55,803 nucleotides of DNA, from contig NZ_CAMFLA010000025.1 of NCBI RefSeq assembly GCF_945957525.1, positions 1 to 55,803 of the forward strand. The letters run 5' to 3'. This document shows, one piece after another, positions 27,312 to 33,844 of the stretch. The first letter of the stretch is position 1, and each line of letters starts with the position of its first letter. Position numbers and translations under genes: made by a program. A model generated the notes under the pieces. It saw nothing but the letters and a program-made list of their open reading frames with translations. It had not been told where the DNA came from and made no database searches. The stretch is from an uncultured Aquitalea sp. (GTDB lineage: Bacteria; Pseudomonadota; Gammaproteobacteria; Burkholderiales; Chromobacteriaceae).

Positions 27312-27732
27312 CCGTGGATTGACGGTCCAATCCCGCTGAAAGCCTTATTCCACTAGGAAACCCTGCCCACGGTTTGCCTTCAAAAATCCACGGTTTCGGT
27401 CTGAATCTCCACGGTTTGCCCCAAAACTTCCACAACCCGTTTTTAGCTGCTTCGCCCCTCTTTATTCTTCTTCTTTTATAAAAATCAAAGAGATAGAGAT
27501 AGAAAAGCAGTGAAAAGGGCAGAATGGACAATCCACGGAATTGGTTTCACAATGCCAAATGCATCCACGGTTTCACACCCCGAAAGCGTGGAAACCGTGG
27601 ATGGCACCATCCCTTCAATGCATTGATTTTATTGAGAATTCAGAAGCATCCACGGAATGTAGGAAATACCCGTGGGCAAAACCGTGGGACTGAAACCCTT
27701 GCCTGGCAAGGCTTTGCGGGGTACATCCACGG
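27312..27732. other. Probable iteron-type replication origin (11 CCACGG repeats)
   Basis: The hexamer CCACGG, usually as ATCCACGG(T/A), occurs eleven times. Forward copies start at 27367, 27388, 27409, 27533, 27565, 27650 and 27727; reverse copies start at 27312, 27595, 27670 and 27682. The first three forward copies are spaced exactly 21 bp. Copies at 27563 and 27595 form a 13-bp perfect inverted repeat (CATCCACGGTTTC). A strongly AT-rich stretch (27461-27510) lies inside the array, as an unwinding element would. The region 27069-28059 has no credible gene. P4 has the same design (ori/crr iterons bound by alpha), with a different repeat. Confidence 0.8.
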
Positions 27733-27972
27733 TTTGGTGGCTTTTTTTGATGTGTGTGCCTGGCTGGTGGAGATGCTGGCCAAGAGTGAGATGGCCGCTT
27801 TCGGCTAATACCTGCCGTCGGTCATGCTTGCCCATAGAGGAAGCTCAGCGCCGGCTTTATGCTAACGTATTGGCACGCTGCCTTTTTCGACCTTTTTGGT
27901 TGTCATGCACCCATGTTAAACACTTTAAAATTCCGTAACGGTGCGGGTTTCCTGGCATATGACAGTCCAAAA

Positions 27973-28018
27973 TTAGGGAGACAGGCACTGAAGTTATGCG
28001 TCAAATCGGTCTCCCTAA
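27973..28018. repeat. Ten-base inverted repeat upstream of the membrane-protein gene
   Basis: TTAGGGAGAC (27973-27982) and GTCTCCCTAA (28009-28018) are perfect inverted copies 26 bases apart. They end 41 bases before ATG 28060. They could be a dyad operator or a leader hairpin controlling that gene. Confidence 0.55.
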
Positions 28019-28059
28019 AACAAAGTTGGGTTGTACACCCCTATCGCTAGGCACCCACT

Positions 28060-28653
28060 ATGGAAATTGCAACGCTGGTCCTTGAATATCTCAAAGTCAT
28101 CCTGACAACCCAAGTTGCAGCAGGTGCGACTGCAATCACGTTCTTCGTTCTGTTCAAAGACGACATTAAAAGCCTTCTCAAACGCGTCGCAAAAGTACGA
28201 CTTCCAGGTGGCGGGGAGTTTTCTACGACCCAAATCGAAAGAGACAGCGAAGCACTTCAGCCTCAAGGAGAGCAACTACCGACGACACCTCCGGACCCTC
28301 TACCACTACCCGACAACCTCACGCTCACCCCAGAACAGCAAAAGGTTGTAAGCGAGGCCTTTGCAGCAGAACGTGCGCGAGCCGAGCTCTGGGAATACCG
28401 CTACCTAAATTATTTTCTAGCGCACTCGACGCAATTGGTCCTCGACTGGTTAAATGCTCTTCCAGCGAGAACAACGACTTCGATGTTTGATGCATATTGG
28501 TTGCCAGTTATCACGAGCACAGAGGAAAGACGCACCATCATCAATGCGTTACAAGCGCACTCACTCATTACATTGAGCACCGATCTAATTGAGGTCACTC
28601 ATAAGGGAAAGGCATACCTTCAATGGCGAGGACCATTGCCAAATGCAACCTAA
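28060..28653 (+). CDS. Single-span membrane protein with winged-helix-like C-terminus, unknown function
   Basis: 197 residues, not recognised as a named family. One membrane span lies at about 12-33 (TTQVAAGATAITFFVLF), followed by a basic segment (DDIKSLLKRVAKVRLPGGGEFSTTQ), a Pro-rich linker, and a soluble C-domain. Its end (RRTIINALQAHSLITLSTDLIEVTHKGKAYLQW) has the feel of a winged helix. It stands alone with less GC than the chromosome, at the right end of the satellite, where cargo genes are common. A defence or exclusion role is possible but not shown. Confidence 0.7.
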   Translation: MEIATLVLEYLKVILTTQVAAGATAITFFVLFKDDIKSLLKRVAKVRLPGGGEFSTTQIERDSEALQPQGEQLPTTPPDPLPLPDNLTLTPEQQKVVSEAFAAERARAELWEYRYLNYFLAHSTQLVLDWLNALPARTTTSMFDAYWLPVITSTEERRTIINALQAHSLITLSTDLIEVTHKGKAYLQWRGPLPNAT

Positions 28654-28818
28654 CCATCATTCCACCGGAGCTGGGTGAAGTGCTGCGCAGTCCTGTGAAC
28701 TCAAACGTTCCTGAGCGTCAGCTTTCAAAAACCGGCTACGGCAGCTCTGGGTCGTAAGCCGCCATTTTCCTTAAGTCAGTTCTAGACTGTACAAATGTGG
28801 GTCAAGCTCACAACAGTG

Positions 28819-28836
28819 TTGGTATATTTGTTGGTA
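28819..28836 (+). promoter_or_regulatory. Second copy of the TTGGTA pair (element junction)
   Basis: TTGGTA at 28819-28824 and 28831-28836 repeats the 12-bp spacing seen before the integrase gene at 18000-18017. About 18 of 22 bases across the site agree. It marks either the right arm of the first element or the left arm of a second one that has lost its integrase. The surrounding 28654-28960 holds no credible gene. Confidence 0.6.
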
Positions 28837-28901
28837 CAAACAATTATCACACCGCGCAGAATCATTACCACACAATGCTTTCAAGCTATCATTCGATAGA
28901 G

Positions 28902-28928
28902 ACCCCGCCAAGCGGGGTTTTCTTTTTT
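28902..28928 (+). terminator. Terminator at the junction of the two elements
   Basis: ACCCCGC and GCGGGGT pair around CAA, followed by TTTCTTTTTT. No clear gene ends directly before it. Confidence 0.8.
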
Positions 28929-28960
28929 CCGCTCCCATCCCTCAAGTTATCAAGCCCACG

Positions 28961-29338
28961 ATGCGGCTTAACAATGCCGCGTCGCGTTCAATAGCGCGAA
29001 CGGGCTTGGCGGCCCGAACACAAAGGCGGACAGCCGCGTATGCGGCATTTTTTGTCCGTTGCCTTGGCATGCCTGTTTCCATGGTGGGCCTTGGCAGGGG
29101 CGTGCTTGCACGCGCCGGTTCCTTTGTGCCGGTCCGCCAACCTTGCCTTGCGCCCACCACCCCCGCTTGGCGGCGGGACGTGGGCTTTAAGTTCACAAAG
29201 GAGGCTTGCATGTCTTGCACTCTTCGCGCCTTGTCGCGCTCTTTCCCCTCTCTTGCTCTGTTTCCGCTATCAAGGTTGGCCGAAGGCCGGCTGTTCGGCT
29301 GTTTGCTTGCGCTGCCCAAGCGGGGTGCATGCCGATGA
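28961..29338 (+). CDS. Ash/Icd-like immunity-region reading frame (locus 2)
   Basis: An open frame of 125 residues parallel to the one at 23128-23598. It starts MRLNNAASRSIARTGLAART over the RNA leader and runs in frame into ATG 29210, which is preceded at 29199-29204 by AGGAGG. The shorter product (42 residues, MSCTLRALSRSFPSL...KRGACR) aligns with the start of its locus 1 counterpart (LRALSRSFP / SRALSQLFP), then diverges. Whether either is translated is unknown. The long form is probably fortuitous because it runs through a terminator and the antisense RNA. Confidence 0.5.
   Translation: MRLNNAASRSIARTGLAARTQRRTAAYAAFFVRCLGMPVSMVGLGRGVLARAGSFVPVRQPCLAPTTPAWRRDVGFKFTKEACMSCTLRALSRSFPSLALFPLSRLAEGRLFGCLLALPKRGACR
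29033..29053 (+). terminator. Leader terminator of C4-type locus 2
   Basis: GCCGC and GCGGC pair around GTAT, then A and six T. It occupies the same place as the locus 1 hairpin at 23239-23260, with different paired bases. Confidence 0.8.
29083..29158 (+). ncRNA. C4/CI-type antisense RNA, locus 2 (76 nt)
   Basis: Same size and fold as locus 1. The outer stem is GGTGGGC (29083-29089) with GCCCACC (29152-29158), and the inner hairpin is GCGTGC/GCACGC. The CCGG...CCGG hairpin has loop CCTTTGTG (29121-29128) and the GGT...ACC hairpin has loop CCGCCA (29134-29139). The pairing sites have changed with the loops: TGGCGG (29007-29012) and CACAAAGG (29019-29026) upstream, TGGCGG (29168-29173) and CACAAAGG (29194-29201) downstream, the last overlapping the AGGAGG of ATG 29210. 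Compensating changes relative to locus 1 in stems and target loops strongly support a functional RNA. Confidence 0.85.
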
Positions 29339-29678
29339 GCCATTTGCCGCAGGTGCCGCCGCGCTGGCGGCGTCTCCGCTGACGCTGGCCGCGTTGCAGG
29401 GCGTGTTGTTGCAGTTGCAGGCGCTGTTGGGTGCGCAGGTAGAGCCGGCCTTGCAGGCTTCGGCCAACCGTATTCAGGGCCTGTGCCAGCAACTGGAAGA
29501 CTGCCTGTATGAGGGTTTGCGCACGCTGGCGGATGCCAGCTAGGGCTTGAGCGGGCTGATTACGCTGCTGGGTCATGCGGAGGGGCAGCCCTTGCCGGCA
29601 CAGCAGCTGACGGTGTTGCTGACGCCCTTGCAGCAACAGGTGCTGCGGGCGAACAGCCAGCTTCGCCTGTTGTTTTAG
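29335..29678 (+). pseudogene. Broken paralogue of the 23595-23939 satellite gene
   Basis: The start ATGAGC at 29335 is in a different frame from the body (frameshift within the first codons). The body reads LTLAALQGVLLQLQALLGAQ...CLYEGLRTLADAS, then an in-frame TAG at 29541, then GLSGLITLLGHAEGQPLPAQQL and LLTPLQQQVLRANSQ to a final TAG. It aligns along its length with the intact gene (LLTPLQQQVVHASADIGQLL). Two lesions make it a pseudogene. Confidence 0.85.
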
Positions 29679-29687
29679 TCGCGCAGC

Positions 29688-29788
29688 GCTTAAAGCCGCT
29701 GACAAAACGCCAGCTGCTGCGTTGCGCCTCCTTGCCATACTCATTACTGCCCGCGTTGGCGCGCCTTGCCTCCGCCGTGATACGGATT
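29688..29788 (+). repeat. Dispersed ~100-bp intergenic repeat, copy 1
   Basis: About three-quarters identical to 31877-31980 in the same orientation. The best-conserved parts are GCGCGCCTTGCCTC and GCCGTGATACGGATT. No open frame is shared. It lies at the end of the second element remnant. Confidence 0.7.
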
Positions 29789-29870
29789 GCTGTTGCCCGC
29801 TCTTAAGGCTGGCTTAAGGCAGCAGGCGCAGGCTAGCGTGGGGAATTCCCCCCCAGAAGAGGATAAAGCC

Positions 29871-30056
29871 ATGGTATCCAGCATTGGCAGTTCACAGCCT
29901 TACCAGCACTACCAGGCGCTTTCCGCTGGCGCGCAAGCGTCGCGGCCGCAAGTGGACAGTGACGGGGATACGGACAACAGCCGCGCGGGCGAGGTAGAAA
30001 ACCAGCGCGGCCCGGTGTCCGCCACGGTGGGCACGCGTATCAACACCAGCGCCTGA
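29871..30056 (+). CDS. Small conserved-type protein of unknown function
   Basis: 61 residues from ATG 29871, with a good site (agaggat) upstream; an upstream in-frame extension is rejected. The Ser-rich start MVSSIGSSQPYQHYQ, the acidic centre QVDSDGDTDNSRAGEVE and the end ATVGTRINTSA match a pattern I recognise in short, often multicopy proteins of betaproteobacteria, without known function. There is no signal peptide or membrane span. It is a monocistronic gene with a terminator 24 bases downstream. Confidence 0.65.
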   Translation: MVSSIGSSQPYQHYQALSAGAQASRPQVDSDGDTDNSRAGEVENQRGPVSATVGTRINTSA

Positions 30057-30080
30057 TCCCTCGCTGATGCAGCAATCAAC

Positions 30081-30101
30081 CCGCCCTGTGGCGGTTTTTT
30101 T
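30081..30101 (+). terminator. Terminator after the 61-residue gene
   Basis: CCGCC and GGCGG pair around CTGT, followed by seven T. Confidence 0.85.
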
Positions 30102-30269
30102 CATGGCGCGCCCGGTGGCTGGCGGCCACTGCCGGGTGGGGTTTGCGGCGCGGTGGGCGGCGCACAGAAAAGCTTGGCCGAAGGGCGGCGCGACGGCGGG
30201 TTTGATGTCCCTCAAGCAATGGCGCACTGTGTTTACCCCGACAAGGCATCAGGTGTTATCTTGGCCGGC

Positions 30270-30626
30270 ATGAAAGCCCTGTACCGCTTGTTGATGCTGC
30301 TGATGTTGGCGCTGCCCGCACTGAATGTGCTGGCGGCGGACATGGGCATGCCTGCGGCTGACAGGGCAAGGGCCAGCCTGCATTGCATGGCCAAAACGGC
30401 GGAGCCGGCCTGCCATCAGGCTGCCGGCAAGGCCGCTGCTGCGGGCTGTCATCAAGGCGCGCAATGCGCCGGCAGCTGCTGGCAGCTTTGCGCCCCGCCG
30501 CTGTATCAGCCCCAGGCCTGGGCGGCAGCGCCCGCGCTTGCCGGCGGCGTGTTTGTACCCAATCAACCGGCCCGGCTGGCCGGCATCACGCTTACCCCGC
30601 CTCACCGACCGCCTTCATGGGCGTGA
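30270..30626 (+). CDS. Secreted Cys/His-rich protein, CopL/DUF2946-like
   Basis: 118 residues from ATG 30270. The signal peptide (residues 1-22, MKALYRLLMLLMLALPALNVLA) is followed by a segment rich in Cys, His and Met (HCMAKTAEPACHQAAG, AGCHQGAQCAGSCWQLC) and a tail ending TPPHRPPSWA. Such short periplasmic proteins with this tail occur beside copper genes (CopL/DUF2946 type), and the next gene is a DUF411 protein, so copper sensing or binding is inferred. The start lacks a strong site. Confidence in the family is moderate. Confidence 0.65.
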   Translation: MKALYRLLMLLMLALPALNVLAADMGMPAADRARASLHCMAKTAEPACHQAAGKAAAAGCHQGAQCAGSCWQLCAPPLYQPQAWAAAPALAGGVFVPNQPARLAGITLTPPHRPPSWA

Positions 30627-30763
30627 CATCCCACTGATTGGCGCCGGCCCCGCGCCGACGCTTTGCACGCTGCTGATATCCGCTTGTCTGGCTTTCTTTT
30701 CGCCGGAAAAAACCGGATTGGCAGCGGTGTTTATCCGATGTCTTGCCCTGAAGGAGAGCCAAA

Positions 30764-31201
30764 ATGGCCTTTATCCGCACTCATGTTGTTGCCGCCCTGC
30801 TGACCGTGTTCAGCGCCGCCGCCTTTGCCGCCGTGCCGGCCACGGTGTACAAGAGCCCCGCTTGCACTTGCTGCGAGGCGTATATCAGTTACCTCAAACA
30901 AAACGGTTTTGAGGTGGCCGCCGTCAACCGCGACGACATGCAGCAAATCAAGCAGCAGTTGGGAGTAACGCCGGGCATGGGCAGTTGCCACACCGCCCGG
31001 ATTGGCCGTTACACCATTGAAGGCCATGTGCCGGCGGCGGCCATCAAGCAGCTGCTGGCCAGCAAGGCGGATGTGGTGGGCTTGTCCGCGCCGGGCATGC
31101 CGCAAAACAGCCCCGGCATGGGCGAGGTGAAGCCGGGCACACAGCCGGTGTATGTGATGCGCAAGGATCAGCGCACCGATGTGCTGTACGGCCGCTTTTA
31201 A
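30764..31201 (+). CDS. DUF411 periplasmic protein, probably copper-related
   Basis: 145 residues. A signal peptide (1-24, ending AAFA) precedes the DUF411 domain: VYKSPACTCCEAYISYLKQNGFEV, then MGSCHTARIGRYTIEGHVPAAAI and LSAPGMPQNSPGM. The Cys-Thr-Cys-Cys cluster, His and Met residues suit copper binding, and the family is found in copper and metal resistance regions. A good site (aaggagagcc) precedes ATG 30764. It probably forms a two-gene unit with the Cys/His-rich gene upstream. Confidence 0.88.
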   Translation: MAFIRTHVVAALLTVFSAAAFAAVPATVYKSPACTCCEAYISYLKQNGFEVAAVNRDDMQQIKQQLGVTPGMGSCHTARIGRYTIEGHVPAAAIKQLLASKADVVGLSAPGMPQNSPGMGEVKPGTQPVYVMRKDQRTDVLYGRF

Positions 31202-31338
31202 ACCCGCGCGGCACCCTGAGCCTGTTTGCGCGCCCCGGCTGCGGCCGGCGGCAGTACCGCTTGGCTCGGGGGCCCAACCCGGTGTCATGAGCGGCGCTTA
31301 GCCCTTCCCCGCCCCTGCCGCGCCGCAGGGGCGGCGGC

Positions 31339-31350
31339 CTTCGGCCAACC
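31339..31350 (-). repeat. Representative copy of the dispersed GGTTGGCCGAAG repeat
   Basis: One of eleven full 12-mers. Their start positions are 6782, 15715, 17113, 29274, 29458, 31339, 32017, 33397, 37344, 38520 and 55528. The shorter 10-mer GTTGGCCGAA adds copies at 7592, 11576, 12576, 23496, 43700, 47188, 50693, 52400 and 55325, for 20 in all (both strands). Copies occur between genes (31339, 32017, 33397) and in coding DNA in more than one frame, so codon usage does not explain them. Role unknown; an uptake-type signal is proposed in the findings. Confidence 0.75.
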
Positions 31351-31397
31351 CCGACCCGCTGCGTTACAATCGGGCCTCCGCCTTTTTTTGCCCCGCC

Positions 31398-31871
31398 ATG
31401 CCCATTCAACTGCTCCGTTTGTCCCTGCCCCAACTGCAAGCGCAGCTGGCCGATGCCGCCTTGACGGCGCCGGCCGCCACGCTGCCCCCGCATGTGCTGC
31501 AACGCGCGGTGGATTTGCTGCAAGCCGGCGGCCAGCCGCTGTGGTGCGCGCCTTGTCTGATGGTGCGCACGCTGGATGGCCTTGTGGTGGGCGCTTGCGG
31601 TTTCAAGGGCCCGCCGCGGGCGGGGGTGGTGGAAATCGGTTACGCGGTGGAGCCGGCCCATCAAGGGCAGGGGCTGGCCAAAGCGGCGGTGCGGGCTTTG
31701 CTGGCGGAAGCGCGTGGCAGCGCCGAGGCCCCGGACGTTTGCGCCGCCATCAGCCCGGACAACGCGGCATCGCTCAAGGTGGCGCAGGCGCTGGGCTTCC
31801 GCTTTACGGGCTGGCTGGTGGATGCGGAAGGCGAACGCCTGATGTGCTGGCGAATAGCCAGTCAATCGTGA
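31398..31871 (+). CDS. GNAT-family N-acetyltransferase
   Basis: 157 residues. The acetyl-CoA-binding region is clear: VVEIGYAVEPAHQGQGLAKAAVRALLAEA (motif A, with QGQGLA), then ISPDNAASLKVAQALGFRFTG (motif B). This is the RimJ/RimL-like pattern. The substrate is not predictable. It is monocistronic, with a GGTTGGCCGAAG repeat in the intergenic DNA 48 bases upstream. Confidence 0.85.
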   Translation: MPIQLLRLSLPQLQAQLADAALTAPAATLPPHVLQRAVDLLQAGGQPLWCAPCLMVRTLDGLVVGACGFKGPPRAGVVEIGYAVEPAHQGQGLAKAAVRALLAEARGSAEAPDVCAAISPDNAASLKVAQALGFRFTGWLVDAEGERLMCWRIASQS

Positions 31872-31876
31872 GCACC

Positions 31877-31980
31877 GCCTTAAAACCCGCTAACAAAACC
31901 CCTGATGCTGCCTTGCGCCTTCTTGCCGTACTCAAGTGCTGCCGGGGTCGGCGCGCCTTGCCTCAGCCGTGATACGGATT
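31877..31980 (+). repeat. Dispersed ~100-bp intergenic repeat, copy 2
   Basis: Same orientation as 29688-29788 and similar over its whole length, ending in GCCGTGATACGGATT. It fills most of the gap between the GNAT gene and the binding-protein gene. The remaining gap holds a GGTTGGCCGAAG copy at 32017. Confidence 0.7.
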
Positions 31981-32069
31981 TTTGTCAGCCGCCCCAAACA
32001 GGCAAGTGGGGCCGGCCTTCGGCCAACCTGGCGGCGCGGGCTCTGCCGCATCGTCCCAGGCGCAGGCAA

Positions 32070-32867
32070 TCAGTAGATGGAGTAGTAGAAGTATTTGTCT
32101 TCCAGCTGCTGATAAGTGCCATCTTCAATGATTTGCGCCAGCGCTTTGTTGATAGCGGCTTTCAATGCGGCATCGCCTTTTCTGAGGCCGATTGCCGCCC
32201 ATCCGGCGTCTGCGCCGGCCGTGCCGACCTGGCCCTCGACAAAAGCAAAGCCCTTCCCTTGGGACGTGCGCAGCAGTTTGTAATCCGCAGACACGACATC
32301 CTGAAAAACGGCATCCAACTCCCCCTTCGCCAGCGCGGCATAGAGCGCCCCCTCCTGGTAGGACTCCACCTGCACGCCGTTCTTCTGCCAGTGGGCCTTG
32401 GCGTAGCGCTCCTGCAGCGTGCCTTGTTCTACGCCTATCTTCTTGCCGGCCAAATCGGCATCCGCCAACTTGAAACCGGCGCTGGCTCTGGCCACCAGAC
32501 GGCTGGGCGGGCTGTATATCTTCTCGGAGAAGTCGATTTGCGCCAGACGCGGCTTGCTGACATACATCGAGGAAAGGATGGCGTCGAACTTGCCCGCCTG
32601 CAGCGAAGGGATCATGGCGTCGAAGTCCTCCTCCACCCAGACGCACTTGGCCCGCAAATGAGCGCAAATCGCTTGCCCCAACTCGATATCGAAACCGCCC
32701 AGCCTGCCCTTGGCCTGCTGGTACTCAAACGGCGGGTAGGAGGCATCCGTGCCAAAGCGGATTTCACTCACCCCGCTGGCAGCGCCCTCCGGGCCGCGGG
32801 GGGTAGAACACCCCGCCAGCAACATCGCGGAAAGCGCCGCGCCGCAGGCTGTCGCCAGTCGTTTCAT
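32070..32867 (-). CDS. Amino-acid ABC transporter substrate-binding lipoprotein
   Basis: 265 residues from ATG 32867, with an AGGAG site upstream. The lipobox LLAGC places the acylated cysteine at residue 19. The SBP_bac_3 fold is visible: IRFGTDASYPPFEYQQAKGR, GFDIELGQAICAHL, FDAMIPSLQAGKFDAILSSM, IGVEQGTLQERYA. The signature matches lysine/arginine/ornithine-type binding proteins, so a cationic amino acid is the probable ligand. No permease or ATPase gene is nearby, so it is an orphan component served by a transporter elsewhere. Confidence 0.9.
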   Translation of the reverse strand: MKRLATACGAALSAMLLAGCSTPRGPEGAASGVSEIRFGTDASYPPFEYQQAKGRLGGFDIELGQAICAHLRAKCVWVEEDFDAMIPSLQAGKFDAILSSMYVSKPRLAQIDFSEKIYSPPSRLVARASAGFKLADADLAGKKIGVEQGTLQERYAKAHWQKNGVQVESYQEGALYAALAKGELDAVFQDVVSADYKLLRTSQGKGFAFVEGQVGTAGADAGWAAIGLRKGDAALKAAINKALAQIIEDGTYQQLEDKYFYYSIY

Positions 32868-32917
32868 ATGGTTTGTCTCCTGTCGTGTTTTTAGTTTGCG
32901 TATGCGGCGGCAACACA

Positions 32918-33271
32918 CTAGCTGATGTAATAGCCAACGGCTTTCCAGCCGGCCTTGTCTTCGCGCTGCATGGCGACGGTTTCCACCGCCTGCTCGGCGC
33001 CGTCAAAACGGCTGAGATACTGGATCAGTACATAGTCGCCCTCCGGCGCGCCGGGCAAATGATGTTCTTCGCTGGCGCGGTGCAGTACCCGGCCATGCAG
33101 GGCCTTGAGCGGGCCGCGCCCCGCGCCGGCGGCTTCTTCCCAGGCTGGCAGGGCGATCTGTTGCTGAAAATAAGTTGCCGCCGCCTGCCAGGCCGGGGCG
33201 TAACTGCCGGCATCCATCAGGCCCAGCCAGGCTTCTGCGGCGCTGGCCGCTTGCACTACGCTGTTTGTCAT
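32918..33271 (-). CDS. DUF4019 domain protein
   Basis: 117 residues from ATG 33271 with GGAG upstream. The pattern AAEAWLGLMDAGSYAPAWQAAATYFQ, then LPAWEEAAGAGRGPLKALHGRVL and a C-terminal GDYVLIQYLSRFDGAEQAVETV...GWKAVGYYI fits DUF4019, a family of unknown function that usually carries a signal peptide. None is present with this start. The in-frame upstream DNA does not supply a better one, so the gene may have lost its leader or act in the cytoplasm. Confidence 0.75.
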   Translation of the reverse strand: MTNSVVQAASAAEAWLGLMDAGSYAPAWQAAATYFQQQIALPAWEEAAGAGRGPLKALHGRVLHRASEEHHLPGAPEGDYVLIQYLSRFDGAEQAVETVAMQREDKAGWKAVGYYIS

Positions 33272-33420
33272 TGCGATTCTCCAAAATGCGGCTTTCAGGC
33301 TCGCCTCCCCTGCCCCTGCCTTGTGCACCTTGGCGCAGGGTTTCTGCCAGGTGTAGCCAGCGGCTTTCAGGCTGTGCTGCGTGCGATGGTTGGCCGCTTC
33401 GGCCAACCTGGCCTGCGCCG

Positions 33421-33834
33421 TCACTCCCCTGCCGGGCGATCAGACACATGATTGATGCCGTCCGCGGTGGGCAACAGCCCCAGCCGGAACGGGTCCACAC
33501 CCTCCAGACAGCCAACATTGAAGGCATAAACGCCGGGGTCGGAACGGCGCTGGTGATGGGTGTATACCCCACACACTTTGCAGAAATAGTGTTTGGCCAC
33601 GCGGGTGTTGAATTGGTACAGGGTGAGCAAGGCTTCGCCCTGCACAATGCGCAGCGCGGATACGGGCACGGAAGCGCACACCGCGCCGCGCCGGCGGCAG
33701 ATGGAGCAATTGCAGTGGCGCGGGTTTTCCACGCCATGCGGCAGTTGCAGTTCCAGCACCACGCCGCCGCAGTGGCAGCTGGCGCGGTGGACGGGCTGGA
33801 TGCGGGTATCGCCGATGTGGGTGTAATGGGTCAT
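33421..33834 (-). CDS. GFA-family zinc protein (glutathione-dependent formaldehyde-activating fold)
   Basis: 137 residues from ATG 33834. The zinc cysteines are visible in ASCHCGGVVLELQL, HCNCSICRRRGAV and YFCKVCGVYTHH, the standard GFA/CENP-V arrangement. Family members are often labelled formaldehyde-activating, but most lack a proven activity. It lies ten bases from the end of the methyltransferase gene on the same strand, so the two probably share a transcript. Confidence 0.88.
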   Translation of the reverse strand: MTHYTHIGDTRIQPVHRASCHCGGVVLELQLPHGVENPRHCNCSICRRRGAVCASVPVSALRIVQGEALLTLYQFNTRVAKHYFCKVCGVYTHHQRRSDPGVYAFNVGCLEGVDPFRLGLLPTADGINHVSDRPAGE

Positions 33835-33844
33835 GGCTTGCCGC

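Larger units (their letters stand above)
17884..28900. mobile_element. P4-like satellite element at tRNA-Leu (right boundary approximate)
   Basis: A gene set typical of P4-type phage satellites follows the tRNA in order: tyrosine integrase, SIR2-domain cargo, AlpA-like regulator, coiled-coil protein, HAD-like protein, Ogr/Delta zinc finger, C4/CI-type RNA locus, two small proteins, alpha-type primase-helicase, iteron origin and a membrane protein. No capsid, tail, packaging or lysis gene is present. Base composition departs from the flanks: the SIR2 gene is strongly AT-rich, and 27.2-28.9 kb is also AT-enriched. The right end was placed near a second copy of the integrase-region TTGGTA repeats. 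An exact att repeat was not found. Confidence 0.85.
28819..29678 (+). mobile_element. Remnant of a second P4-like element
   Basis: This stretch repeats parts of the first element in the same order: TTGGTA arm pair, C4-type leader and RNA, Icd-like frame with SD, and a broken copy of the 23595-23939 gene. The integrase, regulator, zinc finger and primase equivalents are missing. DNA identity to the first element is only moderate, with many compensated differences in RNA stems, so this is an older related element and not a recent duplication. Confidence 0.75.

Noticed and set aside
27524-28050. Small open frames across the iteron region
   Set aside because: They coincide with repeated CCACGG boxes, lack ribosome sites and show no protein-like composition.
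28654-29700. A second copy of the tRNA-Leu 3' end as right attachment site
   Set aside because: I searched by eye for the TTCGAGTCC...CCGGGCACCA end and did not find it. Only the TTGGTA arm-type repeat is duplicated.
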